A DNA stretch of 64,000 nucleotides from Motiliproteus sp. SC1-56 (lineage in GTDB: Bacteria > Pseudomonadota > Gammaproteobacteria > Pseudomonadales > Balneatricaceae). A program made the translations under genes and the position numbers. Positions 20,241-29,054 of this stretch are shown here, one piece after another. Below the pieces are notes generated by a model. The model was given only the letters and a program-made list of their open reading frames with translations, was not told where the DNA came from and made no database searches. The stretch is from assembly GCF_017309075.1 (NCBI RefSeq), contig NZ_JAEMGS010000003.1:186001-250000 (forward strand), in the 5' to 3' direction. Position 1 is the first letter of the stretch. Every line of letters begins with the position of its first letter.

Positions 20241-20621
20241 TCAGCCCTGCTTCTTTCGGTAATCTTCGATCGCAGCCTTGATGGCGTCTTCGGCCAGCAC
20301 CGAGCAGTGGATTTTCACCGGCGGCAGTGCCAGCTCCTCTGAAATCTGGGTGTTTTTCAGGGCGGACGCTTCATCCAGCGTCATTCCCTTGACCCACTCC
20401 GTTACCAGCGAACTGGAGGCGATCGCCGAGCCGCAGCCGTAGGTCTTGAACTTGGCGTCTTCGATCACACCCTCGTCACTGACCTTGATCTGCAGGCGCA
20501 TCACGTCGCCGCAGGCGGGGGCGCCGACCATACCGGTGCCCACATGGCTGTCGCCCTCATCCATCTTACCGACGTTACGCGGATTTTCGTAATGGTCGAG
20601 TACTTCTTCACTGTATGCCAT
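20241..20621 (-). CDS. iscU: Fe-S cluster scaffold IscU
   Basis: This 126-residue scaffold shows the three cluster cysteines Cys37 (PACGD, with Asp39), Cys63 (YGCGSAIASSS) and Cys106 (IHCSVLAED), and the HscA recognition motif LPPVK at 99-103. The frame continues upstream, but ATG 20621 is chosen because GGAGG lies eight bases ahead and the conserved start MAYSEEVLDHY begins there. IscU receives sulfur from IscS and builds [2Fe-2S] clusters. It starts 20 bases after iscS. Confidence 0.97.
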   Translation of the reverse strand: MAYSEEVLDHYENPRNVGKMDEGDSHVGTGMVGAPACGDVMRLQIKVSDEGVIEDAKFKTYGCGSAIASSSLVTEWVKGMTLDEASALKNTQISEELALPPVKIHCSVLAEDAIKAAIEDYRKKQG

Positions 20622-20641
20622 GATATTTTCCTCCGTGCGCC

Positions 20642-21856
20642 CTAGTGGTGGGCCCACTCAACTTTGTCCAGATCCACGCCGTCCTTGTACATATCCCACA
20701 GGGGCGAGAGTTCCCGCAGCTTACCTACGGCGTTTTGAATCTTGTCGATCACAAAATCGATCTCTTCCTCGGTGGTAAAGCGGCCGATGCTAAAGCGGAT
20801 CGAGCTGTGCGCCAGCTCGTCGTTCATCCCCAGGGCCCGCAGCACGTAGGAGGGCTCCAGGCTCGCCGAGGTGCAGGCGGAGCCGGAAGAGACAGCCAGG
20901 TCCTTGAGCGACATCAGCAGGGATTCGCCTTCCACGAAGTTGAAACTGATATTGATGTTGCCGGCCACCCGCTGATCCAGATCGCCGTTGACGTAAACCT
21001 CTTCCATGGACTTGACGCCGTCCCAGAGGCGGTTGCGCAAGGCAAGGATACGCTTGTTCTCTTCATGCATCTCCGCCTTGGCAATGGCGAAAGCCTCGCC
21101 CATGCCGACAATCTGGTGGGTAGGCAGGGTGCCCGAACGCATGCCGCGCTCATGGCCGCCACCGTGGGTCTGCGCCTCGATCCGCACCCGCGGCTTACGC
21201 CGTACGTAGAGCGCACCGATGCCCTTAGGGCCGTAAATCTTGTGGGCGGAGAAGGACATCAGGTCGACCTTGAAGCGCTCCAGGTCGATATTGAGCTTGC
21301 CCGCGCTCTGGGCTGCATCGACGTGGAACAGCACCTTGTTGGCACGGGTGATCTCGCCGATCGCCTCAATGTCATTGATGGTGCCGATCTCGTTGTTCAC
21401 GTGCATGATCGAGACGAGGATGGTGTCTTCACGCAGCGCCGACTTCACCAATTCAGGGGTGATCAGGCCATTGGACTCAGGCTCCAGGTAGGTCACCTCG
21501 AAACCTTCCCGCTCCAGCTGCCGGCAGGTGTCCAGCACCGCCTTATGCTCGATCTTGGAGGTCACGATGTGCTTGCCCTTCTTGCTGTAGAAGTGCGCCA
21601 CCCCTTTGATCGCCAGGTTGTCAGACTCGGTGGCGCCGCTGGTCCAGACGATCTCGCGAGGGTCACAGTTCACCAGGTCGGCGACCTGACGGCGGGCGTT
21701 CTCTACTGCCTCCTCGGCTTTCCAGCCGAACAGGTGGGAGCGCGACGCCGGGTTGCCGAAGTTGCCCTCCATGGTCAGGCACTGGGCCATCTTCTCTGCC
21801 ACCCGCGGATCAACCGGGGTTGTCGCTGAATAATCCAGATAAATCGGCAACTTCAT
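20642..21856 (-). CDS. iscS: Cysteine desulfurase IscS
   Basis: The 404-residue protein matches IscS in length and numbering: the PLP lysine is Lys206 ([10 protein letters not shown]) and the persulfide cysteine is Cys328 ([10 protein letters not shown]). It takes sulfur from cysteine and passes it to IscU and to tRNA thiolation enzymes. It starts 28 bases after iscR. No premature hairpin is seen between iscR and iscS, unlike the iscU-iscA gap. Confidence 0.98.
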   Translation of the reverse strand: MKLPIYLDYSATTPVDPRVAEKMAQCLTMEGNFGNPASRSHLFGWKAEEAVENARRQVADLVNCDPREIVWTSGATESDNLAIKGVAHFYSKKGKHIVTSKIEHKAVLDTCRQLEREGFEVTYLEPESNGLITPELVKSALREDTILVSIMHVNNEIGTINDIEAIGEITRANKVLFHVDAAQSAGKLNIDLERFKVDLMSFSAHKIYGPKGIGALYVRRKPRVRIEAQTHGGGHERGMRSGTLPTHQIVGMGEAFAIAKAEMHEENKRILALRNRLWDGVKSMEEVYVNGDLDQRVAGNINISFNFVEGESLLMSLKDLAVSSGSACTSASLEPSYVLRALGMNDELAHSSIRFSIGRFTTEEEIDFVIDKIQNAVGKLRELSPLWDMYKDGVDLDKVEWAHH

Positions 21857-21884
21857 CTCTTTTCTCCGCTTAGTCCCAAGACGC

Positions 21885-22364
21885 TCAACCGACCGCCTCG
21901 ATGGACTCCATCTGTATGGTGTTCAAGTGGGCACGATCCTGACGCTGGGAGACCTCCTGCACATCTTTCCGGGCCACCAGGTCCGCCAGGCTGATCTTGC
22001 TGAGAAAGCTGTGAATCTGCTCGCTCAGGTCGCACCACAGGTAATGGGTCAGACAGGCTTCGCCGTCGAGACAATCACCGGCGCTGTTACAGCCCGTGGC
22101 ATCCACCGATTCGTTGACAGCGTCAATAACCTCGACCACGAAAATGCTCTCTTTCGCGCGGCTAAGCTGGTAACCGCCGCCCGGCCCTCGGACGCTCTTG
22201 ACCAGACTGTTACGCCGCAGTTTGGCAAACAGCTGCTCCAGATAAGAGAGAGAAATCTTCTGGCGCGCCGAGATATCGGCCAGACTGATGGGGCCTCGCC
22301 CTTCGTGCAATGCCAAGTCCAGCATTGCGGTGACAGCGTAACGCCCTTTGGTTGTTAAGCGCAT
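21885..22364 (-). CDS. iscR: Iron-sulfur cluster regulator IscR
   Basis: This 159-residue Rrf2-family regulator has the N-terminal winged helix ([19 protein letters not shown], recognition helix near [14 protein letters not shown]). Its [2Fe-2S] ligands Cys92, Cys98, Cys104 and His107 are at exactly the positions known from E. coli IscR. With a cluster bound, IscR represses its own operon at type 1 sites; without one it controls type 2 sites. A type 1 site overlaps its promoter here. The C-terminus is slightly longer and more polar than usual. Confidence 0.97.
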   Translation of the reverse strand: MRLTTKGRYAVTAMLDLALHEGRGPISLADISARQKISLSYLEQLFAKLRRNSLVKSVRGPGGGYQLSRAKESIFVVEVIDAVNESVDATGCNSAGDCLDGEACLTHYLWCDLSEQIHSFLSKISLADLVARKDVQEVSQRQDRAHLNTIQMESIEAVG

Positions 22365-22398
22365 CGTTCGATTCCACGTGTTGGTTCAGGGTGGCGGT

Positions 22399-22452
22399 AT
22401 TATGCGATACCCGACAAAAACAGTCAACTATATGCCATAGTGTTTTTGTCGG
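22399..22452 (-). promoter_or_regulatory. isc operon promoter with IscR type 1 operator
   Basis: Read on the minus strand, TTGACT (22422-22427) and CATAAT (22399-22404) form a sigma-70 promoter with a 17-base spacer. The 25-bp stretch 22407-22431 (ATAGTTGACT...GTCGGGTAT) fits the E. coli IscR type 1 consensus nearly throughout, and it covers the -35 region. A perfect 12-bp inverted copy of CCGACAAAAACA (22411-22422) recurs as TGTTTTTGTCGG at 22441-22452, giving a possible second IscR half-site upstream. Confidence 0.88.
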
Positions 22453-22491
22453 AATTGTGCGTGAAGATCCGGGAAGGAAGAAGAACCAACG

Positions 22492-22522
22492 GCAGGGGCG
22501 AAAAATATAACAAAGCCCCTGC
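22492..22522 (-). terminator. Possible terminator after cysE
   Basis: GCAGGGGC and GCCCCTGC form a perfect 8-bp stem around an AT-rich 15-base loop, 24 bases past the cysE stop and upstream of the isc promoter. The downstream U-tract is weak (GTTGGTTCTTCTTCC), so termination strength is uncertain. Confidence 0.5.
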
Positions 22523-22545
22523 AAGAAACCAACCGTTACGGTCGG

Positions 22546-23373
22546 TCAGCCACCTTTCCTTAGCCCTTCCTCCGTATCGTCCGAGCTACCCTCTGCCGTC
22601 AGCGGCCGCTCCTCCTCCACCGCGACGAAATCCTCGGGGTTCAGTTCCGGCAAGCGTTCGGCGCAGTAATCCGACCCCATCTCTGCCATGGCCTTGCACA
22701 TACCGTCAATGCGGGTATCCACCTCGTGCATATGGTCCAGTAGCGTCCGGATCGCGTGGGCCACCGGGTCCGGCAGTTCGCTGGTCACACCGTAGGCATC
22801 AAAACCGATTTTCTCCGCCATTTCCTGACGCTGCTGTTCCTTATAAGAGTCCTCGCTGGAGGTGCGTTTCACGATGCGACCCGGAATGCCGACCACGGTC
22901 GCGCCCTCGGGCACTTCCTTGGTCACCACGGCATTAGAGCCGATGCGGGCGTTGCGCCCCACCGTGAAGGGTCCGAGAATCTTGGCCCCGGCCCCCACCA
23001 CCACGCCATCGCTGAGGGTGGGGTGGCGCTTGCCCTTTTGCCAGGTGGTCCCGCCGAGCGTGACGCCGTGGTAAAGGGTGACGTCATCACCGATTTCCGC
23101 GGTTTCACCGATCACCACCCCCATGCCGTGATCGATAAAAAAACGCCGCCCGATGCGCGCGCCGGGATGGATTTCGATACCCGTGAGCCAGCGCGACAGG
23201 GTGGAGATGGTCCGAGCCAGCCACTTGAAGCCCGCTCCCCAGATACGGTGGGCCAGGCGGTGCAACAGAAGCGCGTGCAGCCCCGGGTAGTTGGTCAACA
23301 CCTCGAAAGCGTTGCGGGCGGCCGGGTCGCGGTCAAATACGGAGCCGATGTCTTCACGTAAGCGATCAAACAT
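22546..23373 (-). CDS. cysE: Serine O-acetyltransferase
   Basis: The 275-residue enzyme has a short helical N-terminus ([21 protein letters not shown]) and a left-handed beta-helix of hexapeptide repeats. It shows the signatures [27 protein letters not shown] and the late VVGIPGRIV turn. It acetylates serine to O-acetylserine for cysteine synthesis, which feeds sulfur to IscS next door. The C-terminal tail of about 80 residues after the beta-helix is charged. The gene starts six bases after trmJ and is thus co-transcribed with it, as in Pseudomonas. Confidence 0.95.
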   Translation of the reverse strand: MFDRLREDIGSVFDRDPAARNAFEVLTNYPGLHALLLHRLAHRIWGAGFKWLARTISTLSRWLTGIEIHPGARIGRRFFIDHGMGVVIGETAEIGDDVTLYHGVTLGGTTWQKGKRHPTLSDGVVVGAGAKILGPFTVGRNARIGSNAVVTKEVPEGATVVGIPGRIVKRTSSEDSYKEQQRQEMAEKIGFDAYGVTSELPDPVAHAIRTLLDHMHEVDTRIDGMCKAMAEMGSDYCAERLPELNPEDFVAVEEERPLTAEGSSDDTEEGLRKGG

Positions 23374-23379
23374 GCCGGT

Positions 23380-24126
23380 TCAGTCCTGTGGCTGGGTAAG
23401 TTTTTCGGTGGCGCTCAAAATCCCCCGAAGAATGTTCGTCTCCACCCGGTCGGGGTGGCTGCGCAGGTAAAGGCGGCGCAGCCGGGTCATCAGCTGACGT
23501 GGATTGTCCGGATCCAGAAAATCAATGGCCACCAGGGTGCGTTCCAGGTGCTCAAACAACCGCTGCAACTCCTCCGCCGAGGCCAGCTCGATATCCCATT
23601 CGGTTCCCCAGCGGTTATCCGGCGCGGCGCCTTTCTCCTGCCCCAGCACCGCCATGCGCAGCTCGTAGCACAGCACCTGCACCGCCGCAGCCAGGTTGAG
23701 GGAGCTGAACTCGGGGTCGGCGGGAATATGCACGTGCTTGTGGCAGCGGTGCAACTCCTCGTTGGTCAGGCCCCGGTCCTCACGCCCGAACACCAGCGCC
23801 ACCTCGAGCTGCTCGCGTCCGGACAACCACTCGCTGGCCAGTTCCCGAGGGTCCAGTACCGGCCAGGGGATGTGGCGGCCGCGGGCGCTGGCACCGACCA
23901 CGTAGTTACAGCCCTCCAGCGCCTCATCCAGGGTCGGCACCACCTGCGCCCGCTCCAGTATTTCGGTCGCGCCCGAGGCCCGCGCCGTGGCTTTCTCATC
24001 GGGAAAGGCCTTGGGATCCACCAGCACCAGACGGGAGAACCCCATGTTCTTCATCGCCCGCGCAACCCCCCCGATATTGCCGGGGTGAGACGTATTGACC
24101 AGCACGATGCGCACGCGCTCAAACAT
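23380..24126 (-). CDS. trmJ: tRNA (cytidine/uridine-32-2'-O)-methyltransferase TrmJ
   Basis: The 248-residue SPOUT methyltransferase shows the knot motifs VLVNTSHPGNIGGVARAMKNMGF at the N-terminus, LVFGREDRGLTNEEL in the middle and FSSLNLAAAVQVLCYEL at the knot. A C-terminal extension (LFEHLERTLVAIDFLDPDNPRQLMTRLRRLYLRS) is characteristic of TrmJ. It methylates the ribose at position 32 of several tRNAs. It heads a trmJ-cysE unit divergent from suhB, matching the Pseudomonas order. A paralog of the LasT type is at 35743-36444. Confidence 0.95.
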   Translation of the reverse strand: MFERVRIVLVNTSHPGNIGGVARAMKNMGFSRLVLVDPKAFPDEKATARASGATEILERAQVVPTLDEALEGCNYVVGASARGRHIPWPVLDPRELASEWLSGREQLEVALVFGREDRGLTNEELHRCHKHVHIPADPEFSSLNLAAAVQVLCYELRMAVLGQEKGAAPDNRWGTEWDIELASAEELQRLFEHLERTLVAIDFLDPDNPRQLMTRLRRLYLRSHPDRVETNILRGILSATEKLTQPQD

Positions 24127-24280
24127 TCAAAGGCCCTCTACATTGGAAAACCGGCAATTCTACCAGATCTGCCGGGAATCGGGCAGGAGACGGGAACGAG
24201 CAAAAGCTTAGGAGGCCCTCTTTAACTTTGGTATACTGCCCGTTTGACCTCCACCCAGCAGATACAGCGACAATCCATCC

Positions 24281-25081
24281 ATGCAACCCACCCTAAATAT
24301 CGCCCTCAGGGCCGCCCGCATCGCCGGCGAACAGATCGTCCGCGCCATTGAACGCCTGGATATCATCAAGTCCGAACAACAGGACGTCCACGAATTTCTG
24401 ATCGACGCCGCTGTCAGCGCCGAGAAAACGGCCGCCTACAACATCCACAAGGCCAACCCCCAACACCGGGTCAACGGCCGCCACGGCGGCCCGATCAAAG
24501 GCCAGGACGAAGAAGGCAACATCGAGTGGCTGGTCGACCCCATCGATGGCATCGCCAACTTCCGGCACGGGCTGCCCAATTTCGCCCTGACCCTGGTGTG
24601 CCAGCAGAAGGGACGCGCCGAGCACGTGGTGGTGCTCAACCCGGTCACCGGTGAAGAGTTTACCGCCAGTCGCGGACGAGGGGCCCAGCTCAATGGCAAG
24701 CGCATTCGCGTCAGTCCCGCCAAGAGCCTGAAGGACACCCTGATCGCCAGCAACTTTCTCAGCCAGCAGGGCGAACGCCCGGAGCTGCAGAGCCAGCTCG
24801 AAATGCTCAAGCACATCAGCCTCAACAACGCCCGTCAGCAGGATATCGGCAGCCCCGCGCTGGCGCTGGCCTACCTCGCTGCCGGTCGTTATGACGGCGC
24901 GATCATGCAGGGCCTGGACCGCTGGCAGCTGGATCCGGGGATGCTGCTGATCCAGGAGTCGGGCGGTCTGATGGGCGATCTCAAGGGAGGCACCCAGATT
25001 CAGCAGAGCGGCGACCTCGCCGCCGGCAACCCCAAGCTGTTCAAGCAGCTGCTGCAGGTCATTCACCCCGCCCTGCGCTAA
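24281..25081 (+). CDS. suhB: SuhB-family protein with degenerate inositol-phosphatase active site
   Basis: This 266-residue protein aligns throughout with the IMPase/SuhB family (MQPTLNIALRAARIAGE, GAQLNGKRIRVS, LAYLAAGRYDG). Several catalytic positions are changed. The metal-binding GEE becomes GRHGG (Arg67, His68). DGTTNF becomes DGIANF, so the water-activating Thr is lost. The late WD motif becomes RWQLDPG (Gln216 for Asp), and the early E-I-D segment reads L-I-D-A-A-V. Only the two Asp of DPIDG (Asp86, Asp89) remain. It sits where suhB lies in Pseudomonas, divergent from trmJ. E. coli SuhB binds NusA and assists rRNA antitermination independently of phosphatase activity, and that is the role I infer here. 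Confidence 0.9.
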   Translation: MQPTLNIALRAARIAGEQIVRAIERLDIIKSEQQDVHEFLIDAAVSAEKTAAYNIHKANPQHRVNGRHGGPIKGQDEEGNIEWLVDPIDGIANFRHGLPNFALTLVCQQKGRAEHVVVLNPVTGEEFTASRGRGAQLNGKRIRVSPAKSLKDTLIASNFLSQQGERPELQSQLEMLKHISLNNARQQDIGSPALALAYLAAGRYDGAIMQGLDRWQLDPGMLLIQESGGLMGDLKGGTQIQQSGDLAAGNPKLFKQLLQVIHPALR

Positions 25082-25125
25082 GCCCGCTTGGGATCAAGCC
25101 ATTCACTCCCAGATGAATGGCCAAT

Positions 25126-25152
25126 AAAGAACCCCGCTTTTCGGGGTTCTTT
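25126..25152. terminator. Bidirectional terminator between suhB and the AEC transporter gene
   Basis: AAAGAACCCCG and CGGGGTTCTTT pair perfectly around CTTTT, with A- and T-tracts at the two ends. It lies between convergent genes, 45 bases after the suhB stop and 65 before the transporter stop. Confidence 0.92.
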
Positions 25153-25216
25153 GGTTTGGGGCGCTGCCGGCAACGCTCCCAGTTCGGGGTCCCGGGAGGG
25201 CCGGGGCTTGCTCCTG

Positions 25217-26167
25217 TCAGGTGAGTCCCGCGGCCTTCAACAGGGTAATGGCGGCGCTGGTAAAAAACAGCGAGCCGACCGTGGTGATGACGATAATATT
25301 GGCTGCCAGCGCGGCGTTGCCCCCCATCGCCCGGACCATGACGTAACTGGCGGCAGCGGTGGGCGCGCAGGCCATCAGCAGCAGCACGCCAAGCTCGAGT
25401 CCGCGCAGGCCGACCAGGATACCGGCCAGGGTCAGCGTGACCGGAAGCAGCAGCAGCTTAAAGCCCGACGCAAGCAGCGCGTTGCCCAGGTTATGGCGCA
25501 GCGCACCGAAATTCAGACTGGCACCGGTGCACAGCAACGCCAGCGGCAGCGTCATCTGGGCGAAGTATTCGCCGCTGCGAATCAGCAGCGGCGGCAGTTC
25601 GATCTGGTACCAGCTCACCGGCAACGCCAGCATAATTCCGACAATCAGCGGATTGCCGGCGATCCCCTTCAACGTGCCGGTCAGCCCGGCATCGCGGTTG
25701 AGCCAGCGGCTCAGGGTGACCACCGACAGCACGTTGAAGAGGATCGTCACCAGCGCCAGGTACAGCGACGCAGCCACCAACCCGTCGTTGCCGTAGGCGT
25801 TGACGCAATAGGCCAGTCCGATAATTCCCATGTTGGAGCGGAACCCGCCCTGGACCACGACGCCGCGCTCCTCCGCCGGAAACACCCAGCGCCGGCTCAC
25901 CGCTTCCAAAACCACGAACATCAGCAGGGTCCCGCCCAAACCGATACCAAGCATCTGCGCACTGGCGGCCTGGTCGATACTGGTCTGGCTGATGCTGATA
26001 AAGAGTAACGACGGGAGGGTGATGTTGAACACCAGCTTGGAGCCGATATCGACAAAGTTGTCGTTGATCAACCCGGTACGGCTCAGGATAAAGCCGAGGG
26101 ACAGCAGCACCAGGATCGGGCCGGTAACACTGAACGAGTAAACAAGGGTGCTGAGAAAGCTTTCCAT
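25217..26167 (-). CDS. AEC family transporter (auxin efflux carrier-like)
   Basis: The protein has 316 residues with about ten membrane segments in two halves. The first half contains LVFNITLPSLLFISISQTS with the helix-breaking prolines of the fold, the second MTLPLALLCTGASLNFGALRHN. These match the AEC (auxin efflux/malonate permease) superfamily. Substrates are usually organic anions; which one is moved here cannot be told. ATG 26167 is chosen over the GTG one codon earlier. It stands alone on this strand, ending at a shared terminator and separated from the polyphosphate gene by a divergent 290-base gap. Confidence 0.85.
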   Translation of the reverse strand: MESFLSTLVYSFSVTGPILVLLSLGFILSRTGLINDNFVDIGSKLVFNITLPSLLFISISQTSIDQAASAQMLGIGLGGTLLMFVVLEAVSRRWVFPAEERGVVVQGGFRSNMGIIGLAYCVNAYGNDGLVAASLYLALVTILFNVLSVVTLSRWLNRDAGLTGTLKGIAGNPLIVGIMLALPVSWYQIELPPLLIRSGEYFAQMTLPLALLCTGASLNFGALRHNLGNALLASGFKLLLLPVTLTLAGILVGLRGLELGVLLLMACAPTAAASYVMVRAMGGNAALAANIIVITTVGSLFFTSAAITLLKAAGLT

Positions 26168-26457
26168 CACGGGTCTCGGTTGGATGTGAGGCGATGCAGT
26201 CTAGCGAGATCGGTGATCAGTGGATAGGTTTGCCCTTTCAAGATAGCGAGCGGGCGCTGGCGCTCTCCACACCCGCCACAGCTTGCCCTGCTTTTTTAAC
26301 AGCCGCCCTCAAAATTGAGGCATTCATGGCCCCGCATTGGCCTCAGCGGCACAGCCCCCCTAGTCTAAAGAGACAAGGCCAGTACAACCCAACAAATGAG
26401 CCCAGAAGAATGCCGCCAGCCGGCACCCGGGCGACGCGCTGAAACAGGAGTGGGCAG
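26168..26457. other. 290-base divergent intergenic region
   Basis: This gap lies between the AEC transporter gene (minus) and the polyphosphate:AMP phosphotransferase gene (plus) and should hold both promoters. I see no gene, no clear -35/-10 pair and no repeat of note. Confidence 0.5.
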
Positions 26458-28083
26458 ATGTTCGAAACCGCCGAGCTGGGCCGCACCCTGGCCCCCGATG
26501 AGTACAAACAGCGGGTTCCGCGCCTGCGCGAAGAGCTGCTCGCGGCTCAGCGCGAACTGCGGGCCGCCCGCCGGTTCCCGGTCATCGTCCTCTTTGCCGG
26601 CGTCGACGGCGCCGGCAAGGGGGAGATCTGCAACCTGCTCAACGAGTGGACCGACCCCCGCTGGCTGGTCACCAACGCCTACGGGCCGCCCAGCCAGGAG
26701 GAGCGCGAGCGCCCCACCTACTGGCGCTACTGGCGGGACCTGCCGCCCAAGGGGCAGATCGGCCTGTTCCTCAGCGCCTGGTATTCCCGCCCCATCCTGG
26801 CGCGGGTCTACGGCGAAACCGGGCTGGCCCAGTTCGACGAGGAGCTGAACCGCATCATGAACATGGAGCAGGCGCTGGCCGACGACGGCGCGCTGATCCT
26901 GAAATTCTGGCTGCACCTGGATAAGCAATCACAACAGACCCGCTTTAAAACCCTGGAGCAGGACCCACTCAACAGCTGGCAGGTCACCGACAGAGACTGG
27001 AAGCACTGGCGCCTCTACGACGCCTTCATCGCCACCGCCGAACACTGCATTCGCCGCACCAGCACCGGAGACGCGCCCTGGAGCCTGATCGAGGGCACCG
27101 ATATTCGCTACAGCGCCACTGCCGTGGCCACCCGCATTCGCGACGCCATCGTCCGTCACCTGCAAACCTTCGAGCGGCGAAAAACGGACCTCGCCGCCCC
27201 TCCCCTCCCGGCGAAAAAGGGTACCTCCGGCAACAACGGCGAGAACGGAAAAGCCCTGCGCAAGCGGGCCCGCAAGGTGGACCGCCCCGACTTTCCCACG
27301 GTGCTCTCTGCCTTGGACAGCAACTTGAGACTCGACAAGGAGCGTTATCGGAACGACCTCAAGCGTCTGCACAAGGAGGTTAATCAACTCTACCGCGAGG
27401 CCGAGCGCCAGGGGATCGCCAGCGTCCTGGTCTTCGAGGGCTGGGACGCGGCCGGCAAGGGGGGGGCCATTCGCCGCCTCACCCGCGCCCTGGAGGCCCG
27501 CTTATACAAGGTCATTCCCATCGCCGCCCCCACCGACGAGGAGCGGGCCCACCACTACCTGTGGCGCTTCTGGCGTCACCTGCCGCGCGCCGGCCACCTG
27601 TCGATCTTCGATCGGAGCTGGTACGGGCGAGTGCTGGTTGAGCGCGTCGAAGGTTTCAGCCGTCAAAGCGACTGGATGCGCGCCTACCATGAGATCAACG
27701 ATTTCGAGGAGCAGCTGGTGGAGCGGGGCCTCATCCTGGTGAAATACTGGCTGGATATCACCCCCGAGGAGCAACTGGCCCGTTTCGACGCCCGGGCCGA
27801 GACCCCCCACAAGCGCTGGAAGCTCACCGACGAAGACTGGCGCAACCGGGAGAAGTGGGCCGATTACGAGCGCGCCGTGCACGATATGGTCGAGCGCACC
27901 AGCTCCCACGTCGCCCCCTGGACCCTGGTGGAAGCCAACAACAAGCGTTACGCCCGAATCAAGGTGCTGGAGACCTTTCGCGACCAGCTCAAAGCGCGCC
28001 TCGACCAACAGCAGTCCGCCCCGCGAGCAGCGCTGGCGAGCGCCGAGGCGGAGACCGCCACTGCCCCAACCGATTCGGACTAA
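26458..28083 (+). CDS. pap: Polyphosphate:AMP phosphotransferase (two-domain PPK2)
   Basis: This 541-residue protein is a tandem of two PPK2 domains. The first has its Walker A at 48-55 (GVDGAGKG) and YWRYWRDLPPKGQIGLF. The second has GWDAAGKG at 328-335, YLWRFWRHLPRAGH and FDRSWYGRVLVERVEG. The domains are joined by a Lys/Gly/Asn-rich linker near 240-265. The two-domain form (class II) uses polyphosphate to phosphorylate AMP to ADP. A good AGGAG site precedes ATG 26458. Some 100 bases later follow the amidohydrolase and carboxylate-amine ligase genes on the same strand. It links polyphosphate reserves to adenylate recovery under energy stress. Confidence 0.93.
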   Translation: MFETAELGRTLAPDEYKQRVPRLREELLAAQRELRAARRFPVIVLFAGVDGAGKGEICNLLNEWTDPRWLVTNAYGPPSQEERERPTYWRYWRDLPPKGQIGLFLSAWYSRPILARVYGETGLAQFDEELNRIMNMEQALADDGALILKFWLHLDKQSQQTRFKTLEQDPLNSWQVTDRDWKHWRLYDAFIATAEHCIRRTSTGDAPWSLIEGTDIRYSATAVATRIRDAIVRHLQTFERRKTDLAAPPLPAKKGTSGNNGENGKALRKRARKVDRPDFPTVLSALDSNLRLDKERYRNDLKRLHKEVNQLYREAERQGIASVLVFEGWDAAGKGGAIRRLTRALEARLYKVIPIAAPTDEERAHHYLWRFWRHLPRAGHLSIFDRSWYGRVLVERVEGFSRQSDWMRAYHEINDFEEQLVERGLILVKYWLDITPEEQLARFDARAETPHKRWKLTDEDWRNREKWADYERAVHDMVERTSSHVAPWTLVEANNKRYARIKVLETFRDQLKARLDQQQSAPRAALASAEAETATAPTDSD

Positions 28084-28188
28084 GCTTTCTAGGGCAGGCT
28101 GTTTGGGATCCGGCCTGCCAGCGACAGCCTGATTCAAACATCGACTCACGCTACTCGTACCACTCATCCAACTTAGGGGAGCCCAGCA

Positions 28189-29034
28189 ATGGACACTACG
28201 AACCCCCGACCCAAGCAGGCGGGCTCACTGCTCTCTCCAGACGATCCACGTGCCTTTACCCTGATCAACCCCACCGCCGTCGCGCCGCTGCTGCTGGTGT
28301 GTGACCATGCCTCCAACTACATTCCGCCCCACCTCAACCACCTGGGGCTGCCCCCCAGCCTGCGTGAAGACCATATCGCCTGGGACCGCGGCGCCGCCGA
28401 CCTGGTGCAGCTGCTTTCGGACCGGCTCGAATGCCGGGCGGTACTGGCCAACTACTCGCGCCTGTTGATCGACGTCAACCGGGACCCGAAGCTAAACGAA
28501 CCCTCGCTGATTCCCGAGGTGAGCGACAACCACCCCATTCCCGGCAACCAGGGACTCACACCCGAGGAGCGACGGCAACGGGTGCTGCGGATATCCGACC
28601 CCTACCACCACGAGATCGAGCGCCAGCTACTGGCCCTGGGGGCATTTGTCAAAGCCCCGATGATCTTCTCCATTCACACCTTCACCCCGGCCATGCGCGG
28701 CGGCCAGCCGCGCCCCTGGCACGCCGGCATGCTCTGGAACCAGGACCCGCGCATCGCCAAACCACTGATGGCCCACCTGCGTCGCCACGAGCATCTGATG
28801 ATCGGCGATAACGAGCCCTACTCGGGGCGCGAATTCGCCTACACCATCGACCGCCACGGCCATGCCCAGGGACTCCCCAACTGCGCCATCGAGATCCGCC
28901 AGGACCTGCTGGAGAGCCACGAGGCCTGCCTCTGGTGGGCCGACAAACTGAGCGACGGCCTGCAGGAAATAATGAAACACGCCGATGTCTTCCAGGTTCG
29001 CTTCTATCCCGACCAGACCGAGCAGGCGGTCTGA
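28189..29034 (+). CDS. N-formylglutamate amidohydrolase family protein
   Basis: The 281-residue protein matches the family: LLVCDHASNYIPPHLNHLGL near the start, DHIAWDRGAADLVQLL, LLIDVNRDP, IFSIHTFTPAMRG and an EIRQDLL segment near the end. These give the His, Glu and Arg residues expected for a zinc amidohydrolase. Classical members hydrolyse N-formylglutamate in histidine breakdown, but no hut gene is nearby. Instead it is followed after 20 bases by a COG2170 carboxylate-amine ligase, an arrangement seen in other Proteobacteria. The pair may process an amide-linked amino acid product. The substrate is unknown. Confidence 0.85.
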   Translation: MDTTNPRPKQAGSLLSPDDPRAFTLINPTAVAPLLLVCDHASNYIPPHLNHLGLPPSLREDHIAWDRGAADLVQLLSDRLECRAVLANYSRLLIDVNRDPKLNEPSLIPEVSDNHPIPGNQGLTPEERRQRVLRISDPYHHEIERQLLALGAFVKAPMIFSIHTFTPAMRGGQPRPWHAGMLWNQDPRIAKPLMAHLRRHEHLMIGDNEPYSGREFAYTIDRHGHAQGLPNCAIEIRQDLLESHEACLWWADKLSDGLQEIMKHADVFQVRFYPDQTEQAV

Positions 29035-29054
29035 GCGGGGTGGCGGCGGCGTCC

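Noticed and set aside
28935-29054. Upstream extension of the carboxylate-amine ligase frame
   Set aside because: It overlaps the amidohydrolase gene and translates to unconserved sequence; the GIEEEYLLV core starts right after ATG 29055.
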